Assembly (NCBI GenBank): GCA_019639015.1
Contig: JAHBSS010000008.1
Coordinates: 1 to 49,723, forward strand
Source of the DNA: Cryobacterium sp.
GTDB lineage: Bacteria > Actinomycetota > Actinomycetes > Actinomycetales > Microbacteriaceae
DNA length: 49,723 nt
Direction of reading: 5' to 3'
The position numbers and the translations under genes are program-made. Within the stretch, counting starts at the first letter, position 1. Each line of letters begins with the position of its first letter. Under the pieces are notes generated by a model. The model did no database searches, was not told the DNA's origin, and was given only the letters and a program-made list of their open reading frames with translations. Shown piece by piece: positions 16,479 through 25,076 of this stretch.

Positions 16479-17938
16479 GGTTCGGTGAGTCTTGCAAGCA
16501 GCTCGGCCAGTAATCGTTCGCTAAGTTCGTGGGGCAGCACCTCGATGAGCGCAATTAGCGGAGCCATTTGGGTAGGCAGCCCGGAATCCTCACCAAGCCC
16601 TAGTGATTGAAGCAGCGCCCAAGCGGTTTCTGAGTTCATTGTCGCGGCTGAACTAGTTGAAACCGAAGCAGGGTCGAACGGCAAGGCGGAAAGCACCTGC
16701 TCCCCTGAAACCGGAGCAACACCTCGCACCTCATCCGCGCAACTAACCAGCACTTGTTCGAGCTCGGCAAGGATGCTTTCCGTGACAGGCGTTATCGTCA
16801 AGTGTGTCGTTCGCGGCAATTTGCTGCCGTCAGATTGAACTAGGCCCGGCTGAAGTTGCAGCATGAACCCGTTCGCGCGCACTTGATCCGCCCAATGATG
16901 CGGATCCACTCGCCGCTCGGCCTCGACGCTTTCGTCTGTCGCGACAGCCAAGAGGGGTCCAACCGGTTTGCCAACGATTTTCAACCCTTCGATTGAATCA
17001 ATCGTGTTCCTTAGCGAAACGGTGGATCTATCACAACTCTCGGCGAGTTCCTGGTACCCGGCGTTTCCTAAGGCGGCGATGATCGCCCAGCTCGCGGCTA
17101 GCGGCCCTGCCGACTTTGAACCAAGCATCGTTGGATTCACAACGGGATACCCCGGCCAACGAGTTGTCGCGAAAAATTGCATTCGATGTCGGTCGCGGTC
17201 GCGTTGCATGAGCACTGACGCACCCTTTGGCGAGTAACCAAACTTGTGCAAATCAGCACTAATACTTGTTACCCCTTTGAGACTGAAGTCCCACGGATCA
17301 GTCTTCAACCAAGGAAGCACCCATCCCCCGATACAAGCGTCAACATGACACGAGATCCCCTTCGCTGAAGCAGCCTTTGCTACCTCTGCGATAGGGTCCA
17401 GGGTTGCAAACGGATAACTCGGCGCCGAAACAACAACAAGCGCAACATCATCACCGAGTCGGGCAATCAAGTGCGCCGGATCTACGCTGCCGTCTTGAGC
17501 AACGGGAACCAAGTCCAACTCCAAATCAAAATAGTGGGCGGCCTTTTGAAACGCGGCATGAACAGTTGTCGGGGCAAGAAGGCGCGCGGAACCACTGTGG
17601 GTACTACGCCACAAGTCCCTGGCTGTTTTTACGGCCAGTAGGCAACTCTCGGTGCCACCGCTCGTCACAGTTCCGACGACACTCTCGTCTCCGGAAAGCA
17701 TCTCTCGAGCGAATTGAAGCACCTCTCGCTCCATCACCGCAATCGACTTGAACGCCGTGGGATCCAGCCCATTGAGTGGCTGCACCATTCTGGCTGCATC
17801 TGCGGCAAGAGCATCGATCTGAGGTAATCCACTGTCGTAAACGTAGGACAACACTCGCCCGCCGTGAGTTGGGGCATCCAATTTTCGAAGTTCTTGAAGC
17901 CTGCTTAGAATCTCGGCGGGCTGCCTTTGAATACTCAT
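16475..17938 (-). CDS. PLP-dependent lyase/decarboxylase, sphingosine-1-phosphate-lyase-like
   Basis: 487-residue fold-type I PLP enzyme. The motifs resemble sphingosine-1-phosphate lyase more than glutamate or aromatic decarboxylases: GGRVLSYVYDSG near the N-terminus, GTVTSGGTESCLLAVKTARD (phosphate loop), HVDACIGGW, and SISADLHKFGYSPKGAS with the PLP lysine near 232. S1P lyases cleave phosphorylated long-chain amino alcohols to a fatty aldehyde and phosphoethanolamine. The N-terminal membrane anchor of the eukaryotic enzyme is missing. Its ATG overlaps the MFS transporter stop by four bases (ATGA), so the two are co-translated. Databases often label such bacterial proteins only as decarboxylase or aspartate aminotransferase family; the real substrate is unproven. 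Confidence 0.78.
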   Translation of the reverse strand: MSIQRQPAEILSRLQELRKLDAPTHGGRVLSYVYDSGLPQIDALAADAARMVQPLNGLDPTAFKSIAVMEREVLQFAREMLSGDESVVGTVTSGGTESCLLAVKTARDLWRSTHSGSARLLAPTTVHAAFQKAAHYFDLELDLVPVAQDGSVDPAHLIARLGDDVALVVVSAPSYPFATLDPIAEVAKAASAKGISCHVDACIGGWVLPWLKTDPWDFSLKGVTSISADLHKFGYSPKGASVLMQRDRDRHRMQFFATTRWPGYPVVNPTMLGSKSAGPLAASWAIIAALGNAGYQELAESCDRSTVSLRNTIDSIEGLKIVGKPVGPLLAVATDESVEAERRVDPHHWADQVRANGFMLQLQPGLVQSDGSKLPRTTHLTITPVTESILAELEQVLVSCADEVRGVAPVSGEQVLSALPFDPASVSTSSAATMNSETAWALLQSLGLGEDSGLPTQMAPLIALIEVLPHELSERLLAELLARLTEP

Positions 17939-19296
17939 TTCGCGATAGTGCCTTTTCGCAATCGATAACGAGCGAGAGTCAGAAGACTCAACAGAATGAT
18001 TACCGCGGGAACGATACTGAAGCTGTAGATTATGCCGTCAATTGCCCCAGCAGTCTGGGTTACCTTCTCACTTGCTGAAGATGCCTGATAGCCAGAAATC
18101 GCAAGCACAATCGTTAGCACTGTTGCACCCAACGCCATTCCGGTTGTCTCACCCGCTGTCCACATTCCACCAAAGGTGCCCGCTTGGCCATCCTTGTGCT
18201 TTGCAGCATCATCGGAGATGACATCCGGCAACATCGCCATCGGTAGCGATTGCATTCCGGCATAGGCGGCCCCCGCAATAGCAACTGGACCGTAAACCCA
18301 AGCGCCTGCCGTCCAAAGCAAACCGATCATGCTTAAGGCAGCGAGCCCAAAGATGATGCTTGCGAGTACAAACGCACGCTCCTTGCCGATCCGATTCGCT
18401 ATTACACCCCAAAGCGGTGCTGCTATGAGCGCCGGTGCAATCAGGGCAATGAATAGGTAGCTGACAGCGTCTTCATCAACCAGTACCCACTTTGCTACGT
18501 ATTGAGCGCCAGCAAGCATGAGTCCAGTCGCTAAACCCTGCAGCAAGAACGTTCCAAGCAGCGCCCTGAACGCTTGACTGCGTTTGAGTGCGGCGAATCC
18601 TTCTTTGTATGCTTCCCAGACGGATGCCGATTGCTTGAGATTTGAAGGAATCTTGCCTTTTCTGGCTACTGAGCTTGAAACATACAGGCCGAGACCGATA
18701 ATCAATCCCGCGATCACAGCCATAACCAAATAGCCGGTGAAAGTAGAGCCGCCCCCGAGCGTGCGCAGCATCGGTCCGCCCGCACCGAACAGCAAAATTG
18801 CGAACGTGAGAACGACAACTCGCCACGTAAGCAATCGCGTGCGCTCGTCGTAGTCGTCAGTCAGTTCAGCCGGTAGAGCGATGTATGGCACTTGGAACAA
18901 GCTAAACGCGGTAGCGGCGAGAACGAATGCAACTAACACCCAACCGCCCGCTGCCACTGGGGATAACCCGATCGGGACAGCAAACGTGAGGATGAAAAAC
19001 ACTGGCAACAAGACGGCGCCGAGCACCATGAACCTTCTACGAGTGCCGTGACGAACCAAGTCAAGGTCACTTCGACCACCGATAACCGGATCAATGATTA
19101 CGTCCCAAACTTTGGCTGCCGTAACCAGGATTCCTGCCGCGAGTGCTGGAACCTTCAAGGTGTCAGTCAAATAGTAAACAAGTACGAGTCCCGGCAGCGT
19201 GGAGAAGCCCCCCGTACCGATCGAACCGATTGCATAAGTTGCAATCGTGGATTTTGAAAGCCTAGTCTTTGGCGTTGCTCGCTCCGTTGCGCTCAT
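17935..19296 (-). CDS. MFS transporter of the GPH/MelB (MFS_2) type
   Basis: 453 residues with about 12 membrane helices. The family hallmark is in the loop after helix 2: KVWDVIIDPVIGGRSD...GTRRRFM, matching the D-x3-DP-x-x-G-x-x-SD pattern of glycoside-pentoside-hexuronide:cation symporters. The same superfamily branch includes animal MFSD2 lipid transporters, which matters because the downstream co-translated gene encodes an S1P-lyase-like enzyme. The acidic residues of helix 2 suggest cation-coupled transport. The 3' end overlaps the lyase gene (ATGA). The start ATG at 19296 abuts the divergent aldehyde dehydrogenase region. Substrate class (sugar or lipid-like) cannot be settled from sequence alone. 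Confidence 0.85.
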   Translation of the reverse strand: MSATERATPKTRLSKSTIATYAIGSIGTGGFSTLPGLVLVYYLTDTLKVPALAAGILVTAAKVWDVIIDPVIGGRSDLDLVRHGTRRRFMVLGAVLLPVFFILTFAVPIGLSPVAAGGWVLVAFVLAATAFSLFQVPYIALPAELTDDYDERTRLLTWRVVVLTFAILLFGAGGPMLRTLGGGSTFTGYLVMAVIAGLIIGLGLYVSSSVARKGKIPSNLKQSASVWEAYKEGFAALKRSQAFRALLGTFLLQGLATGLMLAGAQYVAKWVLVDEDAVSYLFIALIAPALIAAPLWGVIANRIGKERAFVLASIIFGLAALSMIGLLWTAGAWVYGPVAIAGAAYAGMQSLPMAMLPDVISDDAAKHKDGQAGTFGGMWTAGETTGMALGATVLTIVLAISGYQASSASEKVTQTAGAIDGIIYSFSIVPAVIILLSLLTLARYRLRKGTIAK

Positions 19297-19320
19297 TTGA
19301 CTGAGTGTAGCGTTGAGAAC

Positions 19321-20871
19321 ATGTCAGGAACATTCCCTAGCGACAAACGAATTCAGATGCTTTGCTCGGCACTAAGCAATGCAGAAGGAAAATCTACGCC
19401 GATAAATGCGCCGTTTACCGGGAAGAAACTCTACGACCTCCCGACGGGAACCGCCAAGGATGTCGCAGCCGCAGCATCCAAAGTCCGGCTGGCGCAGGTA
19501 GCGTGGCAAGCTTCAACACCCGCCGCGCGCAAAGCGGTGCTACTTAAGGCACACGACCTGATCGTCAAGCGCAGGGAAGATTTGCTTGATTTGTTGCAAT
19601 CAGAGACTGGCAAAACTCGCGGCCAGGCGTTCGAAGAGATTTTTCAGTCGGCAAGCGTTGCGAGATACTACGCGCTTTCGGCAAACCGAGTTTTGCGTAG
19701 CAGGGGTCGCCGGTCGGCGATTCCGACTGTGCTTCGAGCGAGAGTTAACTACCAACCGAAAGGCCTCATTGGTGTAGTCACGCCATGGAATTACCCGCTT
19801 AGCCTTGCGGCAATGGATGTGATCCCAGCGCTTGCTGCAGGCAACGGAGTACTGCAGAAAGCCGACAATCAAGGAGCGTTGTCGGTACTAGCACTCAGGG
19901 AGGCGTTCGTTGATGCCGGGTTGCCAGCAGACCTTTGGGCCGTGGTTACCGGAGACGGAGCCGAGATCGGTGACGCGATCAACGATGTGTCTGACTACAT
20001 TTGCTTCACCGGCTCCACCGCGACCGGCACCAAGGTCGGTTTGCGCGCAGCTGCAGCATTGCGGGGTGCTTCGTTAGAACTGGGCGGAAAGAATCCAATG
20101 ATCGTCTTGGATGATGTAGACCCAGTGAAAGCCGCTCGAGCTGCCGTTTACGCTTGCTTCTCTTCAATGGGGCAGCTTTGCGTTTCGATTGAACGAATTT
20201 ACGTGCTTCGCGGGGTAGCCGAAGCATTCACTACGGAATTCGCAAAACGAACCCGGGAATTGAGACAATCCGCCGCATTCGATTACTCGTCGGATGTTGG
20301 TTCGCTAACTTTGCCAAGCCAACTCAAGCGAGTCGAAGAACATGTCAAAGATGCCGTCGACAAGGGTGCGAAGCTCCTCGCTGGTGGTCAATCACGTCCA
20401 GAACTCGGTCCGTTGTTCTTTGCGCCAACAGTGCTGACCGACGTCACAAGTGAAATGCGCTGCTCAGGGAACGAAACATTCGGGCCGGTTGTTGCAATTT
20501 CCGTTGTTGACTCAGAAACCGAGGCGGTAATTGTTGCCAATGATTCAGAATTCGGGCTGAACTCATCCATTTTTAGCGGTTCGGTGCGTCGAGCAAGAAG
20601 AATTGCCGCGTTATTACACACGGGTAGCGTCAATATCAATGAGGGCTATCGAGCGAGCTTTTCGACCGTCGCAGCGCCAATGGGAGGAATGAAATCGTCG
20701 GGCCTCGGACGCAGGAACGGTAGCGAAGGCTTACTCAGGTTCGTCGAGTCCCAAACCGTCGCGAATGCAACCGGGTACATCAGGCTCCCGAACACGGGCG
20801 CCGAGTTTTCCAAACTGAGCGGCCTGCTGTTGATCCTGCTAAAGACCCTTAGGTTGTTGCACCGAAAGTGA
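19321..20871 (+). CDS. NAD(P)-dependent aldehyde dehydrogenase (succinate-semialdehyde dehydrogenase-like)
   Basis: 516 residues from ATG 19321; a TTG at 19297 is possible but adds only eight non-conserved residues. The ALDH motifs are complete: VTPWNYPLSL (oxyanion Asn), FTGSTATG (cofactor loop), ELGGKNPMIV (general base Glu near 253), GQLCVS (catalytic Cys near 287) and ETFGPVVAI. The overall match is closest to actinobacterial succinate-semialdehyde dehydrogenase GabD2-like proteins. The C-terminus ends in an unusually hydrophobic, Leu-rich basic helix (LSGLLLILLKTLRLLHRK) that could touch the membrane. It is divergent from the MFS/lyase pair, so it may oxidise the aldehyde that enzyme releases; this is inference. 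Confidence 0.88.
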   Translation: MSGTFPSDKRIQMLCSALSNAEGKSTPINAPFTGKKLYDLPTGTAKDVAAAASKVRLAQVAWQASTPAARKAVLLKAHDLIVKRREDLLDLLQSETGKTRGQAFEEIFQSASVARYYALSANRVLRSRGRRSAIPTVLRARVNYQPKGLIGVVTPWNYPLSLAAMDVIPALAAGNGVLQKADNQGALSVLALREAFVDAGLPADLWAVVTGDGAEIGDAINDVSDYICFTGSTATGTKVGLRAAAALRGASLELGGKNPMIVLDDVDPVKAARAAVYACFSSMGQLCVSIERIYVLRGVAEAFTTEFAKRTRELRQSAAFDYSSDVGSLTLPSQLKRVEEHVKDAVDKGAKLLAGGQSRPELGPLFFAPTVLTDVTSEMRCSGNETFGPVVAISVVDSETEAVIVANDSEFGLNSSIFSGSVRRARRIAALLHTGSVNINEGYRASFSTVAAPMGGMKSSGLGRRNGSEGLLRFVESQTVANATGYIRLPNTGAEFSKLSGLLLILLKTLRLLHRK

Positions 20872-20900
20872 AGTGCTGAGGTGTCAATAGCCACCACTTC
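20870..20900. terminator. weak hairpin between aldehyde dehydrogenase and tatB genes
   Basis: GAAGTG (20870-20875) can pair with CACTTC (20895-20900), with three further base pairs inside a bulge. It sits in the 44-base convergent gap and starts on the dehydrogenase stop codon. Low confidence because the stem is short and interrupted. Confidence 0.25.
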
Positions 20901-20915
20901 AGAAAACTCTTGTTG

Positions 20916-21275
20916 CTAAGTCGCTTCCGGATCGTACGGTGCTGACTTGCCTTCAGCTTCGAGTCTCCTCTTTCGCTTCAAGTAAGCCGACTCAGATACT
21001 GGCGGGGCCTTGGTCGGTGCTACTTCTTCAACTAACGCTTCTCGAATTATTCTGCGCGGGTCGTATTGGCGTGGATCAAGCTTCTTCCAATCGACGTCAT
21101 CGAAATCTGGACCCATTTCTTCGCGCATCCGATCCTTTGCACCATCGGCCATGCGCTTAAGATTCTTCACACCCTTTGCCAATTGTGAGGCGTAATAGGG
21201 TAACCGCTCTGGTCCGAGAAGAAATACCGCAAGCACGCCAATGAGTAGCAGTTTCTCGAACGTCAAACCGAACAC
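20916..21275 (-). CDS. tatB: twin-arginine translocase subunit TatB
   Basis: 119 residues with a GTG start. The N-terminal helix MFGLTFEKLLLIGVLAVFLLG and the hinge GPERLP are the TatA/B signature. A long amphipathic helix follows (ASQLAKGVKNLKRMADGAKDRM), then FDDVDWKKLDPRQYDPRRII, which marks actinobacterial TatB. It would work with TatA and TatC, not present here, to receive folded proteins with RR signal peptides at the membrane. In mycobacteria tatB follows sigE, rseA and htrA; none of those three is present here, and the O-methyltransferase gene that lies on their other side is directly adjacent and divergent. Confidence 0.9.
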   Translation of the reverse strand: MFGLTFEKLLLIGVLAVFLLGPERLPYYASQLAKGVKNLKRMADGAKDRMREEMGPDFDDVDWKKLDPRQYDPRRIIREALVEEVAPTKAPPVSESAYLKRKRRLEAEGKSAPYDPEAT

Positions 21276-21339
21276 CAGTTCAGACTAACCCGAATCCGCA
21301 CCTTCGCACCCTAGAGTTGATTCAAGGTTAGGAGTGAGA

Positions 21340-21972
21340 TTGTCCGGCAAAGAGTCCGATTGGAAGTACGCAGAAGAATTCGTAGTCGAAAGCGATGAGA
21401 TTCTGCAAGCAAGAACGGACGCAAACGAGCTTGGAATTGATTCAATCTCTCCCGGTGTTGGTGCTCAGTTAGGGCTACTAGCTAGCGCTACCGTTGCAAC
21501 GAACATCATCGAAGTTGGAACTGGCGCGGGTGTCAGTGGATTGTGGCTACTGACCGGCGCTCCCCAAGCAACACTTACAACAATCGATATAGAGGCGGAT
21601 TTTCAACAACACGCCAAGCGTTCTTTCGTTTCAGCGGGGGTAAATCAAAACAAGATCCGGCTGATCACTGGGCGTGCTTTGGAAGTCTTGCCCCGAATGA
21701 ATGAAGATTCATATGATCTCGTGTTTATCGATGCAGACCCAATTTCTGTAATCGAGTATGTCGAGCACGGACTTCGATTGGTAAGAAACGGAGGCGTGGT
21801 TGCTGTCGCGCACGCACTTTGGCGTGGCCACGTTGCAAATCCTGCTTATCGCGACGAGGTTGTCACGAGCTTCCGCAACTTGCTTCATGAAATCTCTGCG
21901 TCGAGCGCCGTTATGAGTTCTCTCGTGCCTGTTGGTGACGGTCTGCTATTGCTCTCACGGAATGACCTCTAA
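21340..21972 (+). CDS. SAM-dependent O-methyltransferase (Rv1220c-like)
   Basis: About 210 residues of a class I methyltransferase related to catechol/caffeoyl-CoA O-methyltransferases. The SAM-binding motif is IIEVGTGAGVSGLWLL, followed by TTIDIEAD (acidic residue for the SAM ribose) and YDLVFIDADP (metal-binding region). TTG 21340 is chosen because AGGAG lies at 21330-21334, five bases upstream; a GTG at 21334 overlaps that site and would add two residues. The natural substrate in actinobacteria is unknown. It abuts the NUDIX gene with no gap, so the two form an operon. Confidence 0.85.
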   Translation: MSGKESDWKYAEEFVVESDEILQARTDANELGIDSISPGVGAQLGLLASATVATNIIEVGTGAGVSGLWLLTGAPQATLTTIDIEADFQQHAKRSFVSAGVNQNKIRLITGRALEVLPRMNEDSYDLVFIDADPISVIEYVEHGLRLVRNGGVVAVAHALWRGHVANPAYRDEVVTSFRNLLHEISASSAVMSSLVPVGDGLLLLSRNDL

Positions 21973-22425
21973 GTGGAACGTTTTCGCGTCGTTCCAGCCG
22001 CCTACGTGTTCTTACGCAGAGGATCCGAAGTGCTACTTCAATTGCGTGAAGGAACAGGCTTCATGGATGGGCATTGGGCGGCGGCGGCAGCTGGCCACAT
22101 TGAGGAAGGCGAGACTCCCATGCGTGCGGCGTGCCGCGAAGCAAAAGAGGAACTCGGAATCGAAATTCACGAACATGATCTGATCCCACTCACGGCAATG
22201 CAACGAACTCAACAAAACCATGAGTCCATCGACGAAAGAGTGGACTTCTTTTTCAGTTGCACGAAGTGGACGGGTGAACCGAGTTTGCAAGAACGGCAAA
22301 AAGCTGCAGACCTTGGCTGGTTTGACCTCGCCGCGTTACCGCACCCGATGGTGCCTCATGAGCAGTTCGTCTTGGATCAATTGAACGCAGAAACGCTCAC
22401 ACCGATCGTAACTTTTGGGTTTTAG
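21973..22425 (+). CDS. NUDIX hydrolase
   Basis: 150-residue NUDIX-fold pyrophosphohydrolase. A complete NUDIX box runs from residue 41 to 63 (GHIEEGETPMRAACREAKEE, continuing LGI), matching G-x5-E-x7-R-E-U-x-E-E-x-G-U, so catalysis and Mg2+ binding should be intact. Start GTG at 21973 follows the methyltransferase stop without a gap. The stretch ERVDFFFSCTKWTGEP is typical of generic NUDIX proteins and does not fix the substrate, which could be a damaged nucleotide or a nucleoside diphosphate derivative. It probably depends on the methyltransferase transcript for expression. Confidence 0.9.
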   Translation: MERFRVVPAAYVFLRRGSEVLLQLREGTGFMDGHWAAAAAGHIEEGETPMRAACREAKEELGIEIHEHDLIPLTAMQRTQQNHESIDERVDFFFSCTKWTGEPSLQERQKAADLGWFDLAALPHPMVPHEQFVLDQLNAETLTPIVTFGF

Positions 22426-22488
22426 ACTAACCGCTTTGGGCCTTCGATTGACAAGCTCCTGACCCTGCTAGCCACACTCGCATTCGAA

Positions 22489-22662
22489 CTACGCGGCCGG
22501 AACTACCTCGTTCAAGACGTCCCGAAGCTCTTTCGCTTCCGCGTCGTTAACCGATACGACCAGTCGACCCCCGCCTTCAAGCGGCACTCGAACAATAATT
22601 AGTCGGCCCTCACGGACAGCCTCCATTGGCCCGTCTCCGGTCCTCGGTTTCATGGCTGCCAT
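22489..22662 (-). CDS. DUF3117 small protein
   Basis: A 57-residue protein, read directly from the reverse strand: it begins MAAMKPRTGDGPMEAVREGR, continues through LIIVRVPLEGGGRLVVSV and ends NEVVPAA. This is the highly conserved DUF3117 family found in nearly all actinobacteria (Rv1211 in M. tuberculosis, from memory); function unknown. The ATG at 22662 has an excellent ribosome site (AAAGGGG, about six bases upstream), and a GATAAT hexamer lies further up in the 67-base gap, suggesting its own promoter. Basic and acidic residues alternate, with no membrane segment. Confidence 0.9.
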   Translation of the reverse strand: MAAMKPRTGDGPMEAVREGRLIIVRVPLEGGGRLVVSVNDAEAKELRDVLNEVVPAA

Positions 22663-22729
22663 CGATGGTCCCCTTTCGCTGTGGTCTAACTATTATCCCG
22701 CATTATTGAAGCTCTCGCGCACCGGCAGG

Positions 22730-23962
22730 TCACGGTGGAGTCCAGTCGTAGCCGTCATACCACCAACAGAAGTAGCACCAAACCCACTGACCGACAATGA
22801 ATACGACAAGAATTGCTACGCGATACCAAATTGATTTTGGCCTGGCTAGAGCACCCGCCAACGGAAACATGGGGATGAGTAAGCGAAACGTGCTTGATTG
22901 GGGGAAAAATACCGCGAGCAAATAGATCCCATAACTGGCAACCCAAATCCGCAATGTACTTCCTAGTTGTCTTGTTGCAGGCAACACCAGAATTGCGAAA
23001 AAAGCAAGGATAACCGCGACCACTATTACGATCCCAAGCGGACCGGGAATCCAAAACCCAGCACCTTGAAACCAAGGTGTGAATGGGACTAGCTCTCGAT
23101 GACCTAGGTAGGGTGCCCGCCATGCCAATTCAGTGTCGGTGTACGCGCTAATCGATCCGGTATAGACCCAAGCAAGAAACGGCCACGCCAAACCCATTAG
23201 TCCACTGAAAACAGTGACGCCTGCGACCAAGATCTTCTCCCAAAGTGGGAAAGGTTCTGTACGGCGCCGCACGAACCTCAGAATGAAATGGATCCCAAGA
23301 GCAAGCGCAAACGCCAAACCACTTGGTCTGGTAAGGGCCATGACGGCGATAACCGGAATGAGAACTAGATACTTTCGACGCATAAGCAAATAGAGCGCGA
23401 GCGCGAGCAAGAACAAGTACATTGACTCCGCGTATGAAACTTGGAGGATCGGCGAAAGCGGTGCGAAACAAACCAGTGCGACAGCAAACAAACTCGAACT
23501 AGCCTCGAGCACGAGCCGGAACATCCGATAGCACATGAGGGCGGCTGCCAAAGAAAACCCAAAAGAAACAATGACCGAAACGGGTGACCAAGGCAGGCCA
23601 GTAACGATCATTAGAGTTCGCACAAGTAATGGATATCCAGGCATAAATGCCCAAGAGTTCTCGGTAACTTGCCCTAAGTCGTTAGTCGGCAATTGCGCGG
23701 GATAACCGACCGCCGCGACGATGTGATACCAAGTGCTGTCCCACAGTTGGGCGAATTGAAAATAATCCGGTTTCGCTCCCGTCCAAGGATTCTCGGGTTG
23801 CCTATCCGCAAACCACAGCAGGATCGACGTCGTAACCACTCGGGAAACCAACCAAATTGCGACAACCCTAAGCCACCAGGGCGTCATCCGATAACGGATA
23901 TAGCTCGCTCTACGAAACCCGAGTTTCCTCAGGCTCGGCCTCGTTAGTTGATCGTTAGCCAC
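22730..23962 (-). CDS. PIG-V-like mannosyltransferase, polytopic membrane protein
   Basis: 410 residues with about nine to ten membrane helices. It resembles PIG-V/GPI-mannosyltransferase-2 family proteins: after helix 1 an extracytoplasmic loop carries QLWDSTWYHIVAAVGYP, the expected catalytic Asp region, and NSWAFMPGYPLLVR. Further on come VSYAESMYLFLLALALYLL and LTRPSGLAF, both common in this family. Such enzymes add mannose from polyprenyl-phosphate-mannose on the outer membrane face, for example in glycolipid or lipoglycan synthesis. Its start overlaps the end of dapE by 19 bases, implying co-transcription although the functions appear unrelated. Acceptor unknown. Confidence 0.8.
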   Translation of the reverse strand: MANDQLTRPSLRKLGFRRASYIRYRMTPWWLRVVAIWLVSRVVTTSILLWFADRQPENPWTGAKPDYFQFAQLWDSTWYHIVAAVGYPAQLPTNDLGQVTENSWAFMPGYPLLVRTLMIVTGLPWSPVSVIVSFGFSLAAALMCYRMFRLVLEASSSLFAVALVCFAPLSPILQVSYAESMYLFLLALALYLLMRRKYLVLIPVIAVMALTRPSGLAFALALGIHFILRFVRRRTEPFPLWEKILVAGVTVFSGLMGLAWPFLAWVYTGSISAYTDTELAWRAPYLGHRELVPFTPWFQGAGFWIPGPLGIVIVVAVILAFFAILVLPATRQLGSTLRIWVASYGIYLLAVFFPQSSTFRLLIPMFPLAGALARPKSIWYRVAILVVFIVGQWVWCYFCWWYDGYDWTPP

Positions 23963-25026
23963 TTACGAAGACCTTGTTCGCACGATCGAAGCTGTGCGAT
24001 CTCAACGCGTTCAAGATCCGCGTGGGCGAGCAACGGATCACCTGGTCCGTAGTTCACAGCGGGAATCCCGAGCGCGGCAAACCTTGCGACATCCGTCCAA
24101 CCGTATTTGGGTTTTGCTTTGCCTCCGACAGCATCAACAAACGCCTTTGCGAGTGGAGCGTCCAATCCAGGTCTAGCGCCGTCTGCCTCATCCGTCACGA
24201 CGACTTCGATACCTTCCGCTCCCGTATCCAGAATTAGTGAAGTCAACCTCGAAGCAGCTTGCTTTGCGCTTTCGTTTGGTGCGAATCGGTAGTTGATCTC
24301 GAGAACCGCTTCGTCTGGAATCACATTCCCGGCGACTCCGCCTCGAACGCCGACGGCGGAAAGTGATTCCCGATATTGGAGTCCATCGACCTCCACGGTT
24401 CTTGGGGCGTAGCTTGAGAGCATTTCAAGCACTGGTGCAAGACCGTGAATGGCGTTCTTTCCAACCCAAGCTCGCGCTGAGTGTGCTCTGACGCCTTTCG
24501 CCTTTACCTCTACCCTCAACGTCCCGTTGCAACCACCTTCAATTTCGGCCGCGGTCGGTTCGCACAGGACCGCGAACGCCCCATCCAATAGTTCAGGATG
24601 ATTGCGTGCGAGTCTGCCCAATCCGTTCTGTTCGGCGCTGACTTCTTCGTGGTCGTACCAGATCCAGGTCACATCAAATCTTGGAGATTCAAGTTCAGCT
24701 GCGAGCTTCAGTTGAATCGCAACCCCACCCTTCATGTCGACGGTTCCTCTGCCGATTAGGGTGCCTTCTTCCAGCCGAACAGGCAGGTTGTGATTCACCG
24801 GAACAGTGTCGATATGCCCGGCGATAACGACGCGAAGGTCGCGACCAAGGTTTGTGCGAGCGACGATTGCGTCCGCATCACGAGTGATTTCCAAGTGAGC
24901 ACACTTCGCGAGCGCGGCCTGAATCTCATCCGCCAAGGTCGATTCGTTTCCGGAAACAGATTCAATGTCGCAAATTGTTCTGGTGAGTTCTTCGATCGGG
25001 GCGTGGGGGTCAAGTCTCGGCACCAC
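23944..25026 (-). CDS. dapE: succinyl-diaminopimelate desuccinylase
   Basis: 360-residue M20-family metallohydrolase that removes succinate from N-succinyl-LL-diaminopimelate in lysine and peptidoglycan precursor synthesis. Metal and catalytic residues are visible: AGHIDTVPV (His ligand and the Asp that orients the metal), GTVDMKGG (bridging Asp), DHEEVSAEQNG (catalytic Glu and Glu ligand), CEPTAAEIEGG and, near the end, NYGPGDPLLAH (final His). A dimerisation domain starts around VKAKGVRAHSARA. The length is normal for actinobacterial DapE. It is divergent from dapD (67 bases apart), so one control region may serve two steps of the same pathway. Confidence 0.93.
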   Translation of the reverse strand: MVPRLDPHAPIEELTRTICDIESVSGNESTLADEIQAALAKCAHLEITRDADAIVARTNLGRDLRVVIAGHIDTVPVNHNLPVRLEEGTLIGRGTVDMKGGVAIQLKLAAELESPRFDVTWIWYDHEEVSAEQNGLGRLARNHPELLDGAFAVLCEPTAAEIEGGCNGTLRVEVKAKGVRAHSARAWVGKNAIHGLAPVLEMLSSYAPRTVEVDGLQYRESLSAVGVRGGVAGNVIPDEAVLEINYRFAPNESAKQAASRLTSLILDTGAEGIEVVVTDEADGARPGLDAPLAKAFVDAVGGKAKPKYGWTDVARFAALGIPAVNYGPGDPLLAHADLERVEIAQLRSCEQGLRKWLTIN

Positions 25027-25047
25027 TCAAGACTAGCCTTCACAAAA

Positions 25048-25076
25048 GTAACAACGGTCAATCCAGTTTCTATAAC
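25048..25076 (+). promoter_or_regulatory. candidate dapD promoter
   Basis: GTAACA (25048-25053) and TATAAC (25071-25076) are spaced by 17 bases and match the -35 and -10 consensus at four and five of six positions. A start point near 25083 would leave a leader of only about 11 bases before the dapD ATG. Prediction by eye only. Confidence 0.4.

Noticed and set aside
22426..22488. Terminator between the NUDIX and DUF3117 genes
   Set aside because: No stem of useful length could be found in this 63-base convergent gap.
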